Of a stretch of 64,000 nt of DNA, positions 49,504-62,409 are shown one piece after another. The position numbers and the translations under genes were made by a program. This DNA is from Numida meleagris (lineage: Eukaryota > Chordata > Aves > Galliformes > Numididae). Where the stretch lies: assembly GCF_002078875.1 (NCBI RefSeq), contig NC_034415.1, forward strand, positions 19,683,975 through 19,747,974. Reading direction: 5' to 3'. The notes below the pieces were generated by a model. The model made no database searches, was not told the DNA's origin, and was given only the letters and a program-made list of their open reading frames with translations. Every line of letters starts with the position of its first letter. Positions within the stretch are counted from its first letter, which is position 1.

Positions 49504-49985
49504 GTAGACCGCTGGTCCATGGAGACAATGAATGCAGCATTGAGACAGCAAAAAGAAAAGCATCAAAATCACAGGAGAGAATGAATACAACAGAAAAAAG
49601 AAAACAGCCCATAAATGTGGGCAGGGCTGTGACCTACTCATTTAATCTATCAGAAATATGAGCACACCAGATCCACATGGAGGTGAACAAGTGACAAAGT
49701 GATGCACACCTGTAATATACAGTGGATGTCTGAACTGTGCATTTTAAACACCCTCCGCGGGGACAGCTTTGCTCTAGTCATACTGCGGTGTTCATGCATT
49801 AGTATTTTTATTTAAAAACAGGAACAGAAGGGCAGAGGAATTGGGGAATAAATCTGAGTCCTGCGGCAAGGAAGGCTGAGCTGGGCCGGCTCTAGGGCGG
49901 CTCAGGCTGGAGAGAGCCACTCTTGCTTCGTTTCAGTAATGATAATGAAGAAATTGGGGATTCTTGTGCAGAAAGCAGAGGATTT
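49504..49985. other. Intergenic
   Basis: No gene or repeat recognised. Confidence 0.35.
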
Positions 49986-49989
49986 ATGG

Positions 49990-50235
49990 GAGAGCAGCTG
50001 GAGAGGCCAAGAGCAAAGGATAAACACGGAGATGGTAAAAGAGTATCTGACAAAACTCAACCCACATACTGTAAATCTGCAGGTCCAGACACAGCACGCT
50101 GGGGAATTTTAAAAGAAATCTCTGAAGACCATCTTGAAAAATAATCTTCCCTTCATCATGGGAGCTATCTGGGGCCTGGGAAAGGCCAAATGTGCATCCC
50201 ATTATGGGTAAGATGGAGAAGATGGGGCAGGAGCT
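49990..50235 (+). repeat. Old CR1-like LINE relic
   Basis: Reads CKSAGPDTARWGILKEISE, like the LINE K-x-x-GPD-x-x-x-x-x-x-LKE start of the RT domain. After a frameshift, a GKGQMCIPLW patch resembles the KKGN-x-x-PIF segment. Confidence 0.4.
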
Positions 50236-51190
50236 GCCACCCACCCGCCCATGGCCCTGGCAGGCAAGTTTAGGCTGTTTTTTCCCCCATCCTTGCTCTC
50301 CTCCCTCCCAGCTCCACTCATTACCGCTCACTGCACCAGCAGCCCCTGCCCAGGGCTCAGAAGCTCGGGGATCAGGCAGCCTGAGTGCAGCAGGTGCTTT
50401 CTTCCTGCACAAACAACATTGCTGCAGTCCTTCCGGCGTGTCAGGAGAAGGTATGTCTGCACTCCACCTTCACTTCTGCACATGAACCTTTTTTTCTGAA
50501 ATAAGCAGGCAGCTGGGTGCCGGTGGGGAACAGGGGAGCTAACTCCACATCTTATTTTCAAACTCCTGCACCTTAAATAACCCACAGCCTTTTAAAGTGC
50601 GCTCCCCTGGAAGTAAGAATTTCAATAACTCCATTCGCAGGTTACCTGCTGAGCTGCTGAGCCTCTCGCTCCCTCTCTGGGAAGCAGACGCACCGCCTTC
50701 CTCAGCTCCTCCTCGTTTTGGGAAAGGAGTGAGCTGCGAGAGAGCTGCTGTGATTTGGGGAGCAAAAGCTGCGAGAAGTTTGTAGAGCAGTATAAAGCAG
50801 GATGGGGAAGCTTCCCTTTGCCCAGCTCCTTCTTGTACACAGCTTACACCAGGGATGAATCCCAAAGAGTCTGCAAGTGCAGTGCACAAAAATTTGGTAA
50901 TTAGAAAGCTGACATGGGATGTACCTCGAGCCTCACAAGCAGCTTGGATTTTTAGGATCTCTGCACTAATCAGGGCTGCTTTGTCATCAGTGACTGCAAG
51001 GCACCCAACTGCATGCTCCTTTCAGCCCAAAGGGATTCCAGCAGCCGTAGGGCTGTGGATGCACTTTCCCTACGCTACCCCACCTCCAGTTGTTATCCTG
51101 TTCCCTTTCTGAGAAGGCTGTTCCCATTGCAGCTAATGTCCTCCGTGGCCCACCTCCTCAGAGTTCTCGTTGTCATATTATCACAAAGTT
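50236..51190. other. Intergenic
   Basis: No gene or repeat recognised. Confidence 0.35.
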
Positions 51191-51229
51191 TTCTTAGCAA
51201 CTGGATGAAAACTTTGTAGTTATACAGAA

Positions 51230-51440
51230 TTCGTTGTGGGATAGAAATTGGTTGGTGAATCACAGCCTCAGAGAGTAGCCAGAAAAATGAAACTTCAAAA
51301 TTGGGAACAATTTTAGTGGCATTACCACAGGAGATAGGACTAACACCTGCATTTAAAGTTTCATTAAATGGAGAAAGAATTAACGCCACTCGTACCAGTG
51401 TCACCAGTGGGCACCAGTGCGGACGAGGATGAATCCAAAG
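51230..51440 (+). repeat. Old CR1-like LINE relic
   Basis: The nucleotide string around 51,310-51,375 (AGTGGCATTACCACAGGAGAT ... GTTTCATTAAATGG) lines up with the LINE SGVPQGS...LF-IFIN-L segment. Coding frame is lost. Confidence 0.4.
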
Positions 51441-53064
51441 CAGCCTGGAAACATTTTTGCTCCAGGCTGAATGCACTAAGACACAGCAGCCTGTAACCTT
51501 GGAGAGAGAAATAGCTCTGATATCTGGAAAGCAGCGAGATGGAGGCGAGCAGGTGAGAGCCGAGCTAATACCACATAATCTTGCAGTTTAACAGCCCTGG
51601 GCAGAGCTGACGCCATTCAGCACCACGAGACAGGAGGAGCACGGGGAGCCGCAGCCACGTGCTGCATGGCCACCCCACCCCTCAGCCCTTCTGTCCCCAG
51701 TGAGACCTGGCCACGTTGCCACCAGTCCCTGCAGCCTGGCCACAGCAGTCCTTCGGAGGCCTGGGTCCCACCACCGCCTCCATAAATTCAAAGCAAGTTC
51801 TGGGTAGCGCGTCCGTGAGGACAAATCCAGTGCTGCCACATAGTGGTGAAGAGGCAATTCAGAAGGCAACATCTGCAGAATCCCCTGGAGAACCTGCGGT
51901 CAGAGCCTGGGTCAGCCCCGGGCTCATCCCAGGGGTGCCGGGGGCAGCTGGCAGGCACAGGCCCATCCCAGGCTCCTTGGGGACCAACCCAACTCATCCC
52001 TGCGCAGTGCTCCCAAAGGCACCATCTCCTTTCCACCACTGGTGCTGAGGATGTGTCCCTCATTAGATCGGTATCACTGTGGGAAACACAGCATTATTGT
52101 TAGTGAAAGTTTCTTCAGTTTAATTTCAGTCCAAAATTTCTGTTTACATCCTCTCGTGTCATCCAAACCTCACGCATGGGGCTTCCTAAGGCTTCAAAGA
52201 CTCAACACCAAACAGTTGTCCTCTTTTGGCCACAACCCCAAAAGCAACGCAGTACTAACACATGTGCATCCTGCAGTGCCAGCCCGCAGCCTCAGGACAT
52301 GGAGGACAGGCTGCTAAATGTTGGTGCTCACATATGCAGAGAAGTACCCGAGGGGACTCCCAGGAAACCCATGTGCCCACCTCGGGGCTGGAGCCAGGAG
52401 CAGCTGTGCAGGCAGGGTGTGCTCGTGGTGCTTAGCAGTGCAGGTCCCCACAGCTGTCTCTCATCAAAGCTCCCTGAAAGGCTCAGAGCCCTCCACCAGG
52501 AGCCCTGACCAGATCTACCTTGGAAATGTGAGCCCCTGACCAGCTGGAACAGACTCCTTTGGGAATGGTAGACAGTAACAAGTAATAGGTAGGATTCCAT
52601 TTGCCCATGATCCAAATGTGTCCTGAAATAACACTTGTCCTTCCAGGGTGTACTTATTGCGGTGTTTCCTGTCTGTATTGCTGAGGTCTGCAGCCCTTCT
52701 GTATTATTTATCCTTCCTTGCGGGTTCCTACAACACCCTCAGCTTTGGGATGAGCTGCATTTGCAGCGCTGTTAATGCTCCACTGCAGTCGTTACTACAG
52801 ATGTTAATTAATACTCTGCCTAAGTATTAGCCCTGTGGTGATCTGCTGGAAACTCCATCCACCTTAGCAGGTTGTAGCTCGCTGTTGCTCACTGTTCACC
52901 CTGCTGACATCCTGTCTCCTCACCCTGAGCTACGTCTGAGGTGTAGGTGATTCCACCACTCAGTGGCTAGGAAATGCAATCAGGAGAAATAACTTTACTG
53001 AAGGAAATAGTAAAGCTTTATATAAGATGCACTTGCAGAAAAATGAAGAAAGCTTTATACTGCA
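51441..53064. other. Intergenic
   Basis: No gene or repeat recognised. Confidence 0.35.
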
Positions 53065-53140
53065 TTTAAGTACATGGTTGATGGTTGGACTAGATGATTT
53101 TAGTGGTCTTTTCCAACCGTAATGGCTCTATGATATGGTG
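53065..53140 (+). repeat. CR1 LINE 3' tail
   Basis: GGTTGGACTAGATGATTTTAGTGGTCTTTTCCAACCGTAATGGCTCTATGAT: the standard sense-strand CR1 terminus. The insertion is extremely truncated. Confidence 0.9.
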
Positions 53141-53979
53141 TATAGTTAAAAAGTGAGCACACCACAGCCAAGCGCAGAGGCAATGGGATCTCCTGGCCAG
53201 CACTTGGGTTCTCTATTTCTCCACCCAAAGCTCCATCAGCCCTTCTGGCCCTGCTCCAGGCTGGCAGCTCCTGTGCAAGCAATTCACTGCCAAGACCCAT
53301 GAGTCCTTCTCAGAGAGACTGTTTCCGAAGTCCTCATTCCCCGCTGGTAGCCATCCTTCTTTGTTTTCAGATAAATGCATTTACTATTGCTCATACTAAA
53401 ACAAATTTTGTTTGCTTGCTCCTGTGCTATACACAGCAGTCTGGATTGCTGAGTAAATGACTCCTTGCTGTTTGTCACCTGGAAGGGTGGCTGTGGGGTG
53501 ACAGCCACTGCTGCTGGCGGGCATGCTGCGGGGTGCTGCCAGTTGGAAGGACCTTCTTCCCCAGCACAGGAAACTGGCAACACTTTCCTCCCTCACCACC
53601 CACCCACCCTCAGCAGGCTGGCAAATACCACTTGCTGGGTTCCCTAGCTCCATTGTGGGCGCACAGGTTTCTCAAGACATCTTTACAAAAATCTGGAAGT
53701 GGAGGGTGAGTAGTGAGATGACACAGCCTGAACATGATACAAAAACATTGAAGTTGCTGAAATGAAGCTACACAGAACTAAAGCTGATAGCAAAGAGTGA
53801 TCATGTAATGCCAAGTGGGTGAATTTTAAAATGGCAGATGAAATTCAGTGTTTGTAGTTCCAAGATAATACACAGGGGGGAAAATAACACTACATATAAA
53901 ACTAGGGCCTCTGTATGAACTGTGAGAACCAGGAAAGTGGTTGGGGAGTCACTGTAGCATGTTCGCTGAAAGCAACATT
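53141..53979. other. Intergenic
   Basis: No gene recognised. Confidence 0.35.
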
Positions 53980-54536
53980 TCATCACTCAGCATTGCCCCT
54001 CTGTGCTCAGTGCTGGTGAGGCTGCAACTTCGGTCTTGTGTTCAGTTCTGGGCTCTTCACTGCAAGAAAGGTATTGAGGCCCTGGAGCATGTCCAGAGAA
54101 GGGCAGTGGAGTTGTGAGGGGTCTACAGCACGAGTCTTACGGGGAATGGCTGAGAGAGCTGGGATTGTTCAGTCTGGAGAACAGGAGGTTCAGGGAAGGC
54201 CCTAGCTTCTCTACAATGTCCTGAGAGGGGGTTGTGGCGAAGTGGGGGTTGGGCTCTTCTCCCAGGTAACAGCAATAGGACAGGAGGTGATGGCCTTAAG
54301 TTGTGCCAGGAGAGGTTCAGGTTGGATATTAGAGTCATTTCTCCTCCAAAGAAGTGGTAATGCATTGGCACAGGCTGGTCAGGGAGGTGGTGGAGTCACC
54401 ATCCCTGGATGTGTTCAATAACCATAGGGATGTGGCACTGAGGGACATGATCAGTGGGCAATATTGCTGGTAGGTGGACAGTTGGACTAGATAGTTTTAG
54501 TGGTCTTTTTCCAACCTTAACGGTTCTATGATTGGT
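53980..54536 (+). repeat. CR1 LINE 3' half-kilobase, sense
   Basis: Contains TGTTCAGTTCTGGGCTC, CATGTCCAGAGAAGGGC, TTGTTCAGTCTGGAGAACAGG, TTGTGCCAGGAGAGGTTCAGG and the terminus TTAACGGTTCTATGATT. 5'-truncated bird CR1. Confidence 0.95.
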
Positions 54537-55169
54537 CTAAAAATTGAATCTAGTCTTAGGAATATTCAGAAAAGAGTAGAGAACAGAACAGAAGCAATCA
54601 CTATATCACCCTTCTAATCCACTCTCAGCTACCTCTTGCAGAGCGCAGCCAGTACTGGTGCCTTTCCTTTTCTTCATTTGCCTTCCCTCCTTCCTTAAAG
54701 ATCACATCAGTGTATTGGAAGAAGCATGAAAGCTGATGCTATCAGTGTAGCCACTGGAAATTTGGAAAAAAAAGAGGTTGAACACTTGAATTAACAAAAT
54801 TTGTTGATCGTAGTTATTCAAGGCTAAAGGGTAAGAACTCACCATGAAGAGATTAGCAGGACCTTACAGATCAGAATGAATGGACAAGAAAATGTCATTA
54901 CAATCAATGTAGATATCTGCAAAGGGATATAATGGGAACACACAAATCTAATTTCAAGCACGCGTTTTGCTGTGTTACTGTTACCCCACAGAGAAAAGAT
55001 TCCAAGGTTATCACAGAGAAATGTCTGGAAATGTCATCCTGGTGTTCGGCAGAGATCAGAAAAGCAAGGAGGATAACTGTGGAAGGAATACAGACCAAAA
55101 CAGAAAAAAAGATGAGGTTGCCATAAAACCCCACATCCCATGTGCACAGTTCTGCTGTCCTGTCTGAAA

Positions 55170-55640
55170 AGCAAAGAGCAGAGCTGGAAACAGCAGAGCA
55201 GAGCACCAAGATGCATGGCAGCAGCTCGGGGAATGACAGCCGTGCAAGAAAAGATTAGGATTATGCATCTCATAATGCTGAGGAGATACAGTAGAAGTCT
55301 ATAAAATCAGAAATGATATAAGGAAGGTGATCAAGGATAAACTGCTCACTATTTCTCACTACACAGGAACTGGCAAGCTCCCAGCTGCTATGGGTCACGG
55401 GTGTAAAACCAACAATAGGAAGAACTTCTCCGCGCAATATATATGCATAGATAGATATATACACATTAAAAACTGTAGAACTTGGTGCCACAAAACACTG
55501 CAGAATATAAATGGGCTTAGAATGAGATTGGACAACTTCATGAAGGACAGGAGCGTTTGTGGCCATGAAGCACAATCTTGTGGTTGCAAATCTTCTTTGA
55601 GAAGCACCATTGTGTTGCAGCCCCAGCACATTCCTCTCTG
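55170..55640 (+). repeat. Older CR1-like LINE 3' relic, sense
   Basis: Motif order AAAAGATTAGGATT, GTAGAAGTCTATAAAATCAG, AACTTGGTGCCACA and GAGATTGGACAACTTCATGAAGG matches the sense 3' part of old amniote CR1. It may extend left to about 54,540. More diverged than its neighbour. Confidence 0.65.
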
Positions 55641-55829
55641 GTCCAAGCCACTGAACCCATTCTTAGATTTCTATAAGCTGTTTAACATTCTACATATATA
55701 TTATACAAAATATTAATTGTAAGCTTATGGTTTCTGGTATATCCTTAGCCTGATAGAGAATGCAAATGCTATTTTAGGGCATACTGTGAAGAAGGCACTT
55801 TGCCAAGACAAGCCTTTGGTGCAGACTGT

Positions 55830-56260
55830 CTTCTTTCATCTAGTATCAGGGCTTTCTGCATTCCAGTATTTCCACAATTTTTAGTGTCATCTACAAACTT
55901 GATGATTAACAATTTATACTTTCTTCTTTCATCGCTGTTAAAACTTTCAAATTGTGCACGGCCGGGAACCAATCCCTTAGGGCTCTCTAGTCCCACAGTC
56001 CTCATTTACCATTACACTGCCAAACTTCCGTCAAAACTGTCAGAGAGCCACTATTCAATCCATTTAATTTTTAGCATGTTTATTTGTATGTTTCTGATTT
56101 ATTAAGGAGAATGTTTGGCATTAGCCTATTAGAAGCCTTCCTGTTGGTGGTATTAATAGACTATTACTTTTTTTAATTGAACTTGTCAGCTATTCAAAAA
56201 TATGTCATATTAGCTCAATATTTTCCATAAACTCAGTGGGGGTGAGTTATATTTTCCAGT
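55830..56260 (-). repeat. Ancient CR1/L3-type LINE relic, antisense
   Basis: Reads TCATCTACAAACTTGATGATTA, GGAACCAATCCCTTAGGG, AGAGCCACTATTCAATCC and TTAGAAGCCTTCCTG, the characteristic antisense order of old CR1/L3 3' ORF sequence. Confidence 0.65.
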
Positions 56261-58590
56261 TTCAGTCCTTCACTGAATTGCTGCATCATTCATTCCATTC
56301 TTTCCCTGCGGTGACTTGTCAGGGTGTGGGTGCCTACCTGTTGTGTGTCTCCTCACAGGCTCAAACAATCTCAGTTTTGTAACTTTGTTCCCAAACTTCC
56401 TGAAGATCGACACCAATTGTCTGGAAAGCTTCCTGGCTGGCTCCTGTGAAATTCTCAGATGCAAATTATCTAAACTACAGATTTAAAAATGGTGCTATGC
56501 AATGCCTTCCATGATCAACGGAGTTAATTATGTCTCACCACCATTTAACATGACAGTGTCATCTATCTTTTCCTCTCAAATCGGAGGATGATGATTAATA
56601 AAAAATGGTGCTTTTACAATTTCCTCATTTCTAGTAATAGACCAATATTACTGTTAGAATTGTTTTCATTCCAAATACACTTACAAAAAAAAAAAAAAAA
56701 AGGTTTTAAAAATTAATTATGTTAGACATGGCGTTCTAGTCTCATCCTGATTCTTCTTTTAAAAAATGATGAAGATTAGTCAGGATCTTGGGTTCATCTG
56801 TACTGAATCTCAAATTTGTTTGGCTTGTGATTATCTTCCGGCAATGAAAAATACTGCTCAACCCAACTGAAATGATAATTTGAAATAAATATGAAATTGG
56901 GAAAAAGATGCAAATGAGTCAGTGCTGGCAAGAGCTTTCTCCCACTTCTGACCGTGGGTCTGATTTTTCAATTCCTCTCTATAATTCTATCACATTAAAG
57001 AATTGTGTACACAGTTTGGTAAATTCATCAGTCGGCTCTGGAAATGGAGTTAGGAAGGGTGAATATAGATGTAGGTACGCATCCAAGTGTTGTTCCTACA
57101 GAAGAGAAACAGAGGGGCTGAGGCAGATGGATACAGCCGTGGAAGAGATCAGAAATTGAGCCAAACAGAGGTTGGATAGCCGAAAGTCTGTGGGCTGAAG
57201 TAGAAACATGAGGAAGTCTCTAGCAGTCAGAAAGGCAAATGTGGAGCTGGGAGTGGCTGGAGGATGTGGGGGTGGGAGCTGGGCAGCGGTGGCACTAGGG
57301 ACCAGCCCTAGCGTCCCCAGTGTGCAGAGCCATCCATCACGGAGCCACGGCAAGGGAAGCCAGCTAGCTTGGCCGAGATGCATCTTACATCTCATTTACC
57401 CTTGTGATTTCCTTGCACAAATTCTTCTGGATCTCAAATCTTAGCCCAGATGACATGTTTAAGCCTTTCAGCAAATCCATCCTGCCATTTTGCATTTGGC
57501 CTTGGCATAAAAAAAAATACAGGCATGTCATACAGCTTTCCATCATAAAATTTTGCAGAGGCATAACAAATTACGTTAGAAGGAAATGGCTCAGTCAGTT
57601 TAAATTAAGACATCCTGCTTTTTTAATACTGATGACCTAAAGATTTCAAATTTTCAGGTAACTTAAGAATCCAAGAAATTGAGTTTATTAGCCTCTTTAT
57701 AATATTGATGATAGATTTGGTTTTCCGTTCAGTTAAGTTACTGTACTAAATAATACTGATGTTTATCATTCTGAAGACAGTCTTAGAAATTCACTCTATG
57801 AAATTAGTAGAAATTTTGCTCTCGACTTCGATGGGCTCAAGGTTTTACCCATAGCAATTAGCAGTCATTCTACTGTATAAGATGGCTCCCTGAAGGTCTG
57901 CAGGGCACAGCATAATTATAACAGATTGTGCAATCAGGCTGGCAGGACATGCAACCAGAAAGGAGAGCTATGGCTCTCCCCCTTTCTTAATTTTAAAATA
58001 AGATATTTCACTAGAAGAAGAGTAAATGTAAATGATCACATTCTAGTTACAAATGTCTAAATTGTAAGCTAATGATTAGGATGAGTTACAGGGAAGGATT
58101 CAACAAAACATTGTGTCTGAAAATATTTACAAGCAATATTTCCTCGCTAATGAGGGAGAAGCGATGTTCAGCTGAGGCTGCCAGGCCATTCTGTAGTAAG
58201 AGTGGAGTGCTCTCTCTCAAAAGAGAAAAAAAGAGGGAAAGGGGATGAGGACAAACAGAGCATAAGACAAAGCCAGATTGGAATCAGAATTTACTTAAGC
58301 TTTGTGAGCACTATTTAGAAAGCCACTGCAAAGGTCGCCAAGCCTGAGATCCGCTTGGCTCCCTCCTTCCAACTGTTGGTGAAGTTGCTGGAATTCCTTA
58401 CACATTTTATTTTTTTTCTCTCGAACACTTCTGTGCCCTGGGTTTAGAGCTAGCGGGAGTTCAGCAGCATCCCCAAAAAATAGCAAACCCACGTGCGTGC
58501 GCTCTGCGGGCAGTGAGAATGGAGTGCCGCATCCTTGCTCCGCAAAACTCAGAGAGAAAAAAGCATTGCACAAGAATCTGGAAGGAAGAG
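56261..58590. other. Intergenic, AT-rich
   Basis: No gene recognised. Holds a 17-A run (56685-56701) and octamers at 56459 and 56908. Parts may be further eroded LINE sequence. Confidence 0.35.
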
Positions 58591-58599
58591 AAAAAGGAG

Positions 58600-58900
58600 T
58601 TCAGAGTGCTGTGATGATATACTTTAACAATGCAATTATTTATATATTTCACAGATTTATATAAATAATCATAAACGTGCAGTTGGTGTAGGTCTCTTGG
58701 GTAAAGGCATAAGCAGGCAGGTTTATAAAATGGCTTTATGTGCCAGGGTAATTGTAATGGCTCCTTCTGTCAGGTAAACACATAATTAGGATGTTTCCAA
58801 ATAAATGTATTATGCACATGATTGAAGCCAATCCCGGCTGCAGTATAAATATTATGCTTTTTTTTAAGTTGTATAATTACACATCTACCCATGGAGCTCC
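58600..58900. promoter_or_regulatory. Candidate conserved non-coding element
   Basis: Dense AT-rich sequence without repeats or frame: AACAATGCAATTATTTATATATTTC, ATAAATAATCATAAACG, CACATAATTAGG, TATAAATATTATGC and TATAATTACAC. Strong homeodomain/MEF2 flavour. Confidence 0.35.
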
Positions 58901-61900
58901 TCTCCTGATAGGCATCTATTTATGCAACACCACACTGTGGCGTTTCCACAGGTGCTGGAGCAGATACTTGCTGAACACACAGACTGCCTGATTTTTAAAC
59001 TGCAATATCTCAGCTTTCTCTCAAAATACCAATTCTGCCTCAACCCCTTTTTGCCTAATTGCTTCTTAGATTTATTGTTTAATTAAAACTGTTCCTGGGT
59101 TATACAAACAACAAATCCCACTAATGTGTGTTTTTCCTCCATACGAATTATTTTCAGAGGGGCGATGCATCTTCACATTTTGAAAGGATTGCTTCCTTCT
59201 CGGCGGGGCTGTCACTGCTGAGCGCGGCCTCGTGGTGGGAGCTGTAAGGTGAGGGTTTGGATGGCAGCGTGACGCAGCTGTATGTGTAGAGCCACAGTGG
59301 CACCGCTCAATGCCATTCAAAAGACCAATGCGCTCTTCCAGCCAACGCCGCACGCTCTTTTTCACTTAGAGCACATGGGCAGCCTGGACAAAGCCTATAC
59401 CCTGCCGAAGTCCCACACCTGGAGAATGTTCCAGGGATGTGCTCACGTTTCAGCAGCATGACCGCCCCTCTGAAGGAAATGGTGTTCAGGAACAAACCTG
59501 TGTTTGGTTGATTTTAGAAAAGGAGCTGTGAAAAAAAATGGAAAGCTTTCCTGCAAAGAGCATATGCTGCAGCTTCCTGAAACAAGAGCCCAGCTCTGGT
59601 GAGGATTCTGGCAGTTTAGAGCCTTTCAATATTAAAGGACTCTCTAGCAGATTAGAGTGGCATAATAAAAGCTAATAAAAATGAAACCGGACAAATTCAG
59701 AGGAGAAATTAAGACACACATCTTTAGCAACAATAGAATTAATCACTGAACAATAGAATTAAATCACTGTTATGGGCTCCAAAGCAAGTGCACCTGAAGC
59801 TGCAACCCCTGAGTGCAGGGCCTCACCCCATCTGGCCACCCCCAGGCACTGTCACTGCCCCTTTCCCTGTCAAGAGACAGGAAAAACAGAAGAGGGAAAC
59901 AAATTGCTCTCTGGCACCAATGTTCTCTCTGCTTTTTTCTCTCAGATGCAACGTATAAAATGATGAAGTACATCCCAGCTCGCCTGCATGCTGGCTGTGC
60001 TGTGCCCCACTGGTAATGCAAGCAGCTACTTGAATTTACAGCTGCATCACATGGCCAGAGTGGAGCGCAGCAGCCAGGGCAAGCACTGCATACAGCTGGA
60101 ACTACTGACATATGTCTTAACCTGAGGAAGGCTTTTATTGGGCAAGAAGCGGCATCTTTTACAGTAGGACGTATTTTTACATATAATTTAGGCTGGCATA
60201 AACTCTGACTGTTGGAGAAAGAAATTTCCATTGCTCACCAAGAAATCATTCCCTGCCATGGGAAGCAGCCCAGCCATCGCATCGGCCCCAGACTTAGTTG
60301 TATGCAAAGCTCAGGCCTTAAAATATCAGGTACGCCTCTCTATGGAGCCTTCCACCAGGGAAGGGCAAGACTGGCCTCAGGGAGATGCTGCTGGCCTCAG
60401 CTCCTGGGTGTCTGGTTAGGGGCTGGAAAGGAGAAGGGGCCCATCTCACTGCCCTGCATTCACTGCAGCTTGTCTGCCCTTCTTCGCAGCATCATTCTGA
60501 TCAGTTGAGATTGCTCTAAGCCAGCCCCTGAGACAGCACAGGATGTACGGTGCCTCAGGAATGCCCGGGAATCTCTCTTGTACAACCATTGTAAAGATCA
60601 TTTTGTCTCTTAGCAGGTTTTGAGTGGCGGTTTTCGGCTTTTAATACCAAGGTGAATTGTAATAATTTAGGATCCTTCACTTTCTTTTACAAATCACCTG
60701 TTTTATTATATTGCTTTACCTGGAAAGCTGTTGTCGCTTTTGTATTCAGCTCAGAATTGAAGGATGGGGAGAGTCACTGGTTAAATCAAATGCGAATGTG
60801 ATGACCACAGTGCTTTCTTTCAGTGTCTTTTGTGGTGTTCTTACTGTAATTAAAATACAAAGCAGAAATGAGTGAAAACAAAACAACTCTGCAAGAAGCT
60901 AGCTTCCTGCTAATACCCTATGGAAGGAAAAGTAGAAAAAACACACAGGATGATAGTTTTCTGGATTTGTAAATCCTGGAAGGTACCTTGAACAGCATTA
61001 TTAAAGATTTGGGGGAAACAGGAACAAAGAATTGTTTGGAGTGAACCAGACCAGGCATCCCTGCAGCCCCATGAGCTGCAGCCCTTCACGGTGCAGGGGA
61101 AGGAGCAAAACCCAGCAAGAGCTGTGCGGGCTGTGCTGCTCTCAGCCTGACCACTATGAGTTAAAGACCCAAAGCAGAAGGCAAAATACTGCTGGATTCT
61201 TTTAGTCATTATGTCATTATACACAACAACACCAAGTATCCTTGGTATCAGAGGAATGCAGTGCTCAGATAACAGCAAAGCTGTGAAAGTCGTGTCAACA
61301 AAACACATTTGGGGGATAGAGGAATGAGGGTTGTGCGTGACACCCTCGGCCTCTCAGCCGCAGCCAAATCTCACGTACTGAAACATTACCAAAACACAAC
61401 AAAGCCACAGCACAGCAGGCCCAACTCTCCTTCTTGGGAGAGAATGGAGAGGGAGAACAAATCACCCAGCCAGACATCCATCACATCACTTCATGCATGA
61501 CTGAGAGGTGCTCAGATACGATAGCAAGGAGCCCAGGCCAGGAACCTGCACAACGCAGGCTCGGCAAGCGACGTGCTGGAGTTGTTAAAAAGATTTGAGG
61601 ATGGGGAATGTGGGGTAGGGAAACAGAAGTGTGGGTGAGCTCTGCCTGTGTGTGGAAGGTCAGCTTCGAGGCAGGCTGTGCACTTGCTGCTGGGGTGGCA
61701 GTCCTTTGGAGTAAAGTCTGCACTGTGTTTATTGCCCGTCCTCACCCACTTTATGGCTCTTACACTTGTGGACAGTTGTCTTCAAACCTGGGATGCATTT
61801 TTCAGGAATGGGTTTCCACATTCATTGCTCTGAGCATTCTAATGGGAACGGTGTTTAGAAAAAAAGCAGTATAATCAATGCAAAAGTAATTGTTAAGCTT

Positions 61901-62366
61901 TTGGCTGAAACTGTGCTGGAAAGTTTAGTTAAACCTAAACAAACAGTATTCCTTGAATTTCTGACTATTTTGAATAGGGAAAGCTCTACCCGCCCCGATG
62001 CACAAAACAGCCCTTGCAGCTGATGTCTGAAGTGCTCAGAAGACCGCACCTGTTATTCTAACAGAGGTGACCTCTGAAACAAGAAAGCCATTCTGTATAA
62101 ACACTGAGCTAAGTGACTTTCCCCATGTCTCCTCCAATAACACCCAAATATCTTTTCTTGTCAAAATCTTGCACTTGTCCCATAGTATACGCAGTAAATC
62201 ATGACAACCAGTGACTTATTTGAAGGCTGGAGCCCAAAGCAAGAGGTGCTGGTGCTGAAAGAAGTTTAACCAGTCACCAGCCTCTAAAATATTAAGCCAT
62301 AAAATACAACTCTATTTTTACAAAAGCGGTTTTAAATGACCTGTCAACACAGCTAGTTCCGGCTGG
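58901..62366. other. Intergenic, AT-rich
   Basis: No gene or clear repeat recognised. Short ORFs lack any recognisable product. Confidence 0.35.
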
Positions 62367-62409
62367 CTTCTTTCTTTTTTCTTTTTTCTTTCTTTCTTTT
62401 TTTTTTTTT
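62367..62409 (+). repeat. Pure pyrimidine tract (43 bases)
   Basis: Unbroken T/C run of TTTC-type units, ending in 11-12 T. Length-variable in populations as a rule, and able to form triplex DNA. Confidence 0.8.

Noticed and set aside
48785..49641. Several ORFs on both strands at 48.8-49.6 kb.
   Set aside because: They lie inside a 5'-truncated antisense CR1 or its edge and do not form an intact LINE protein.
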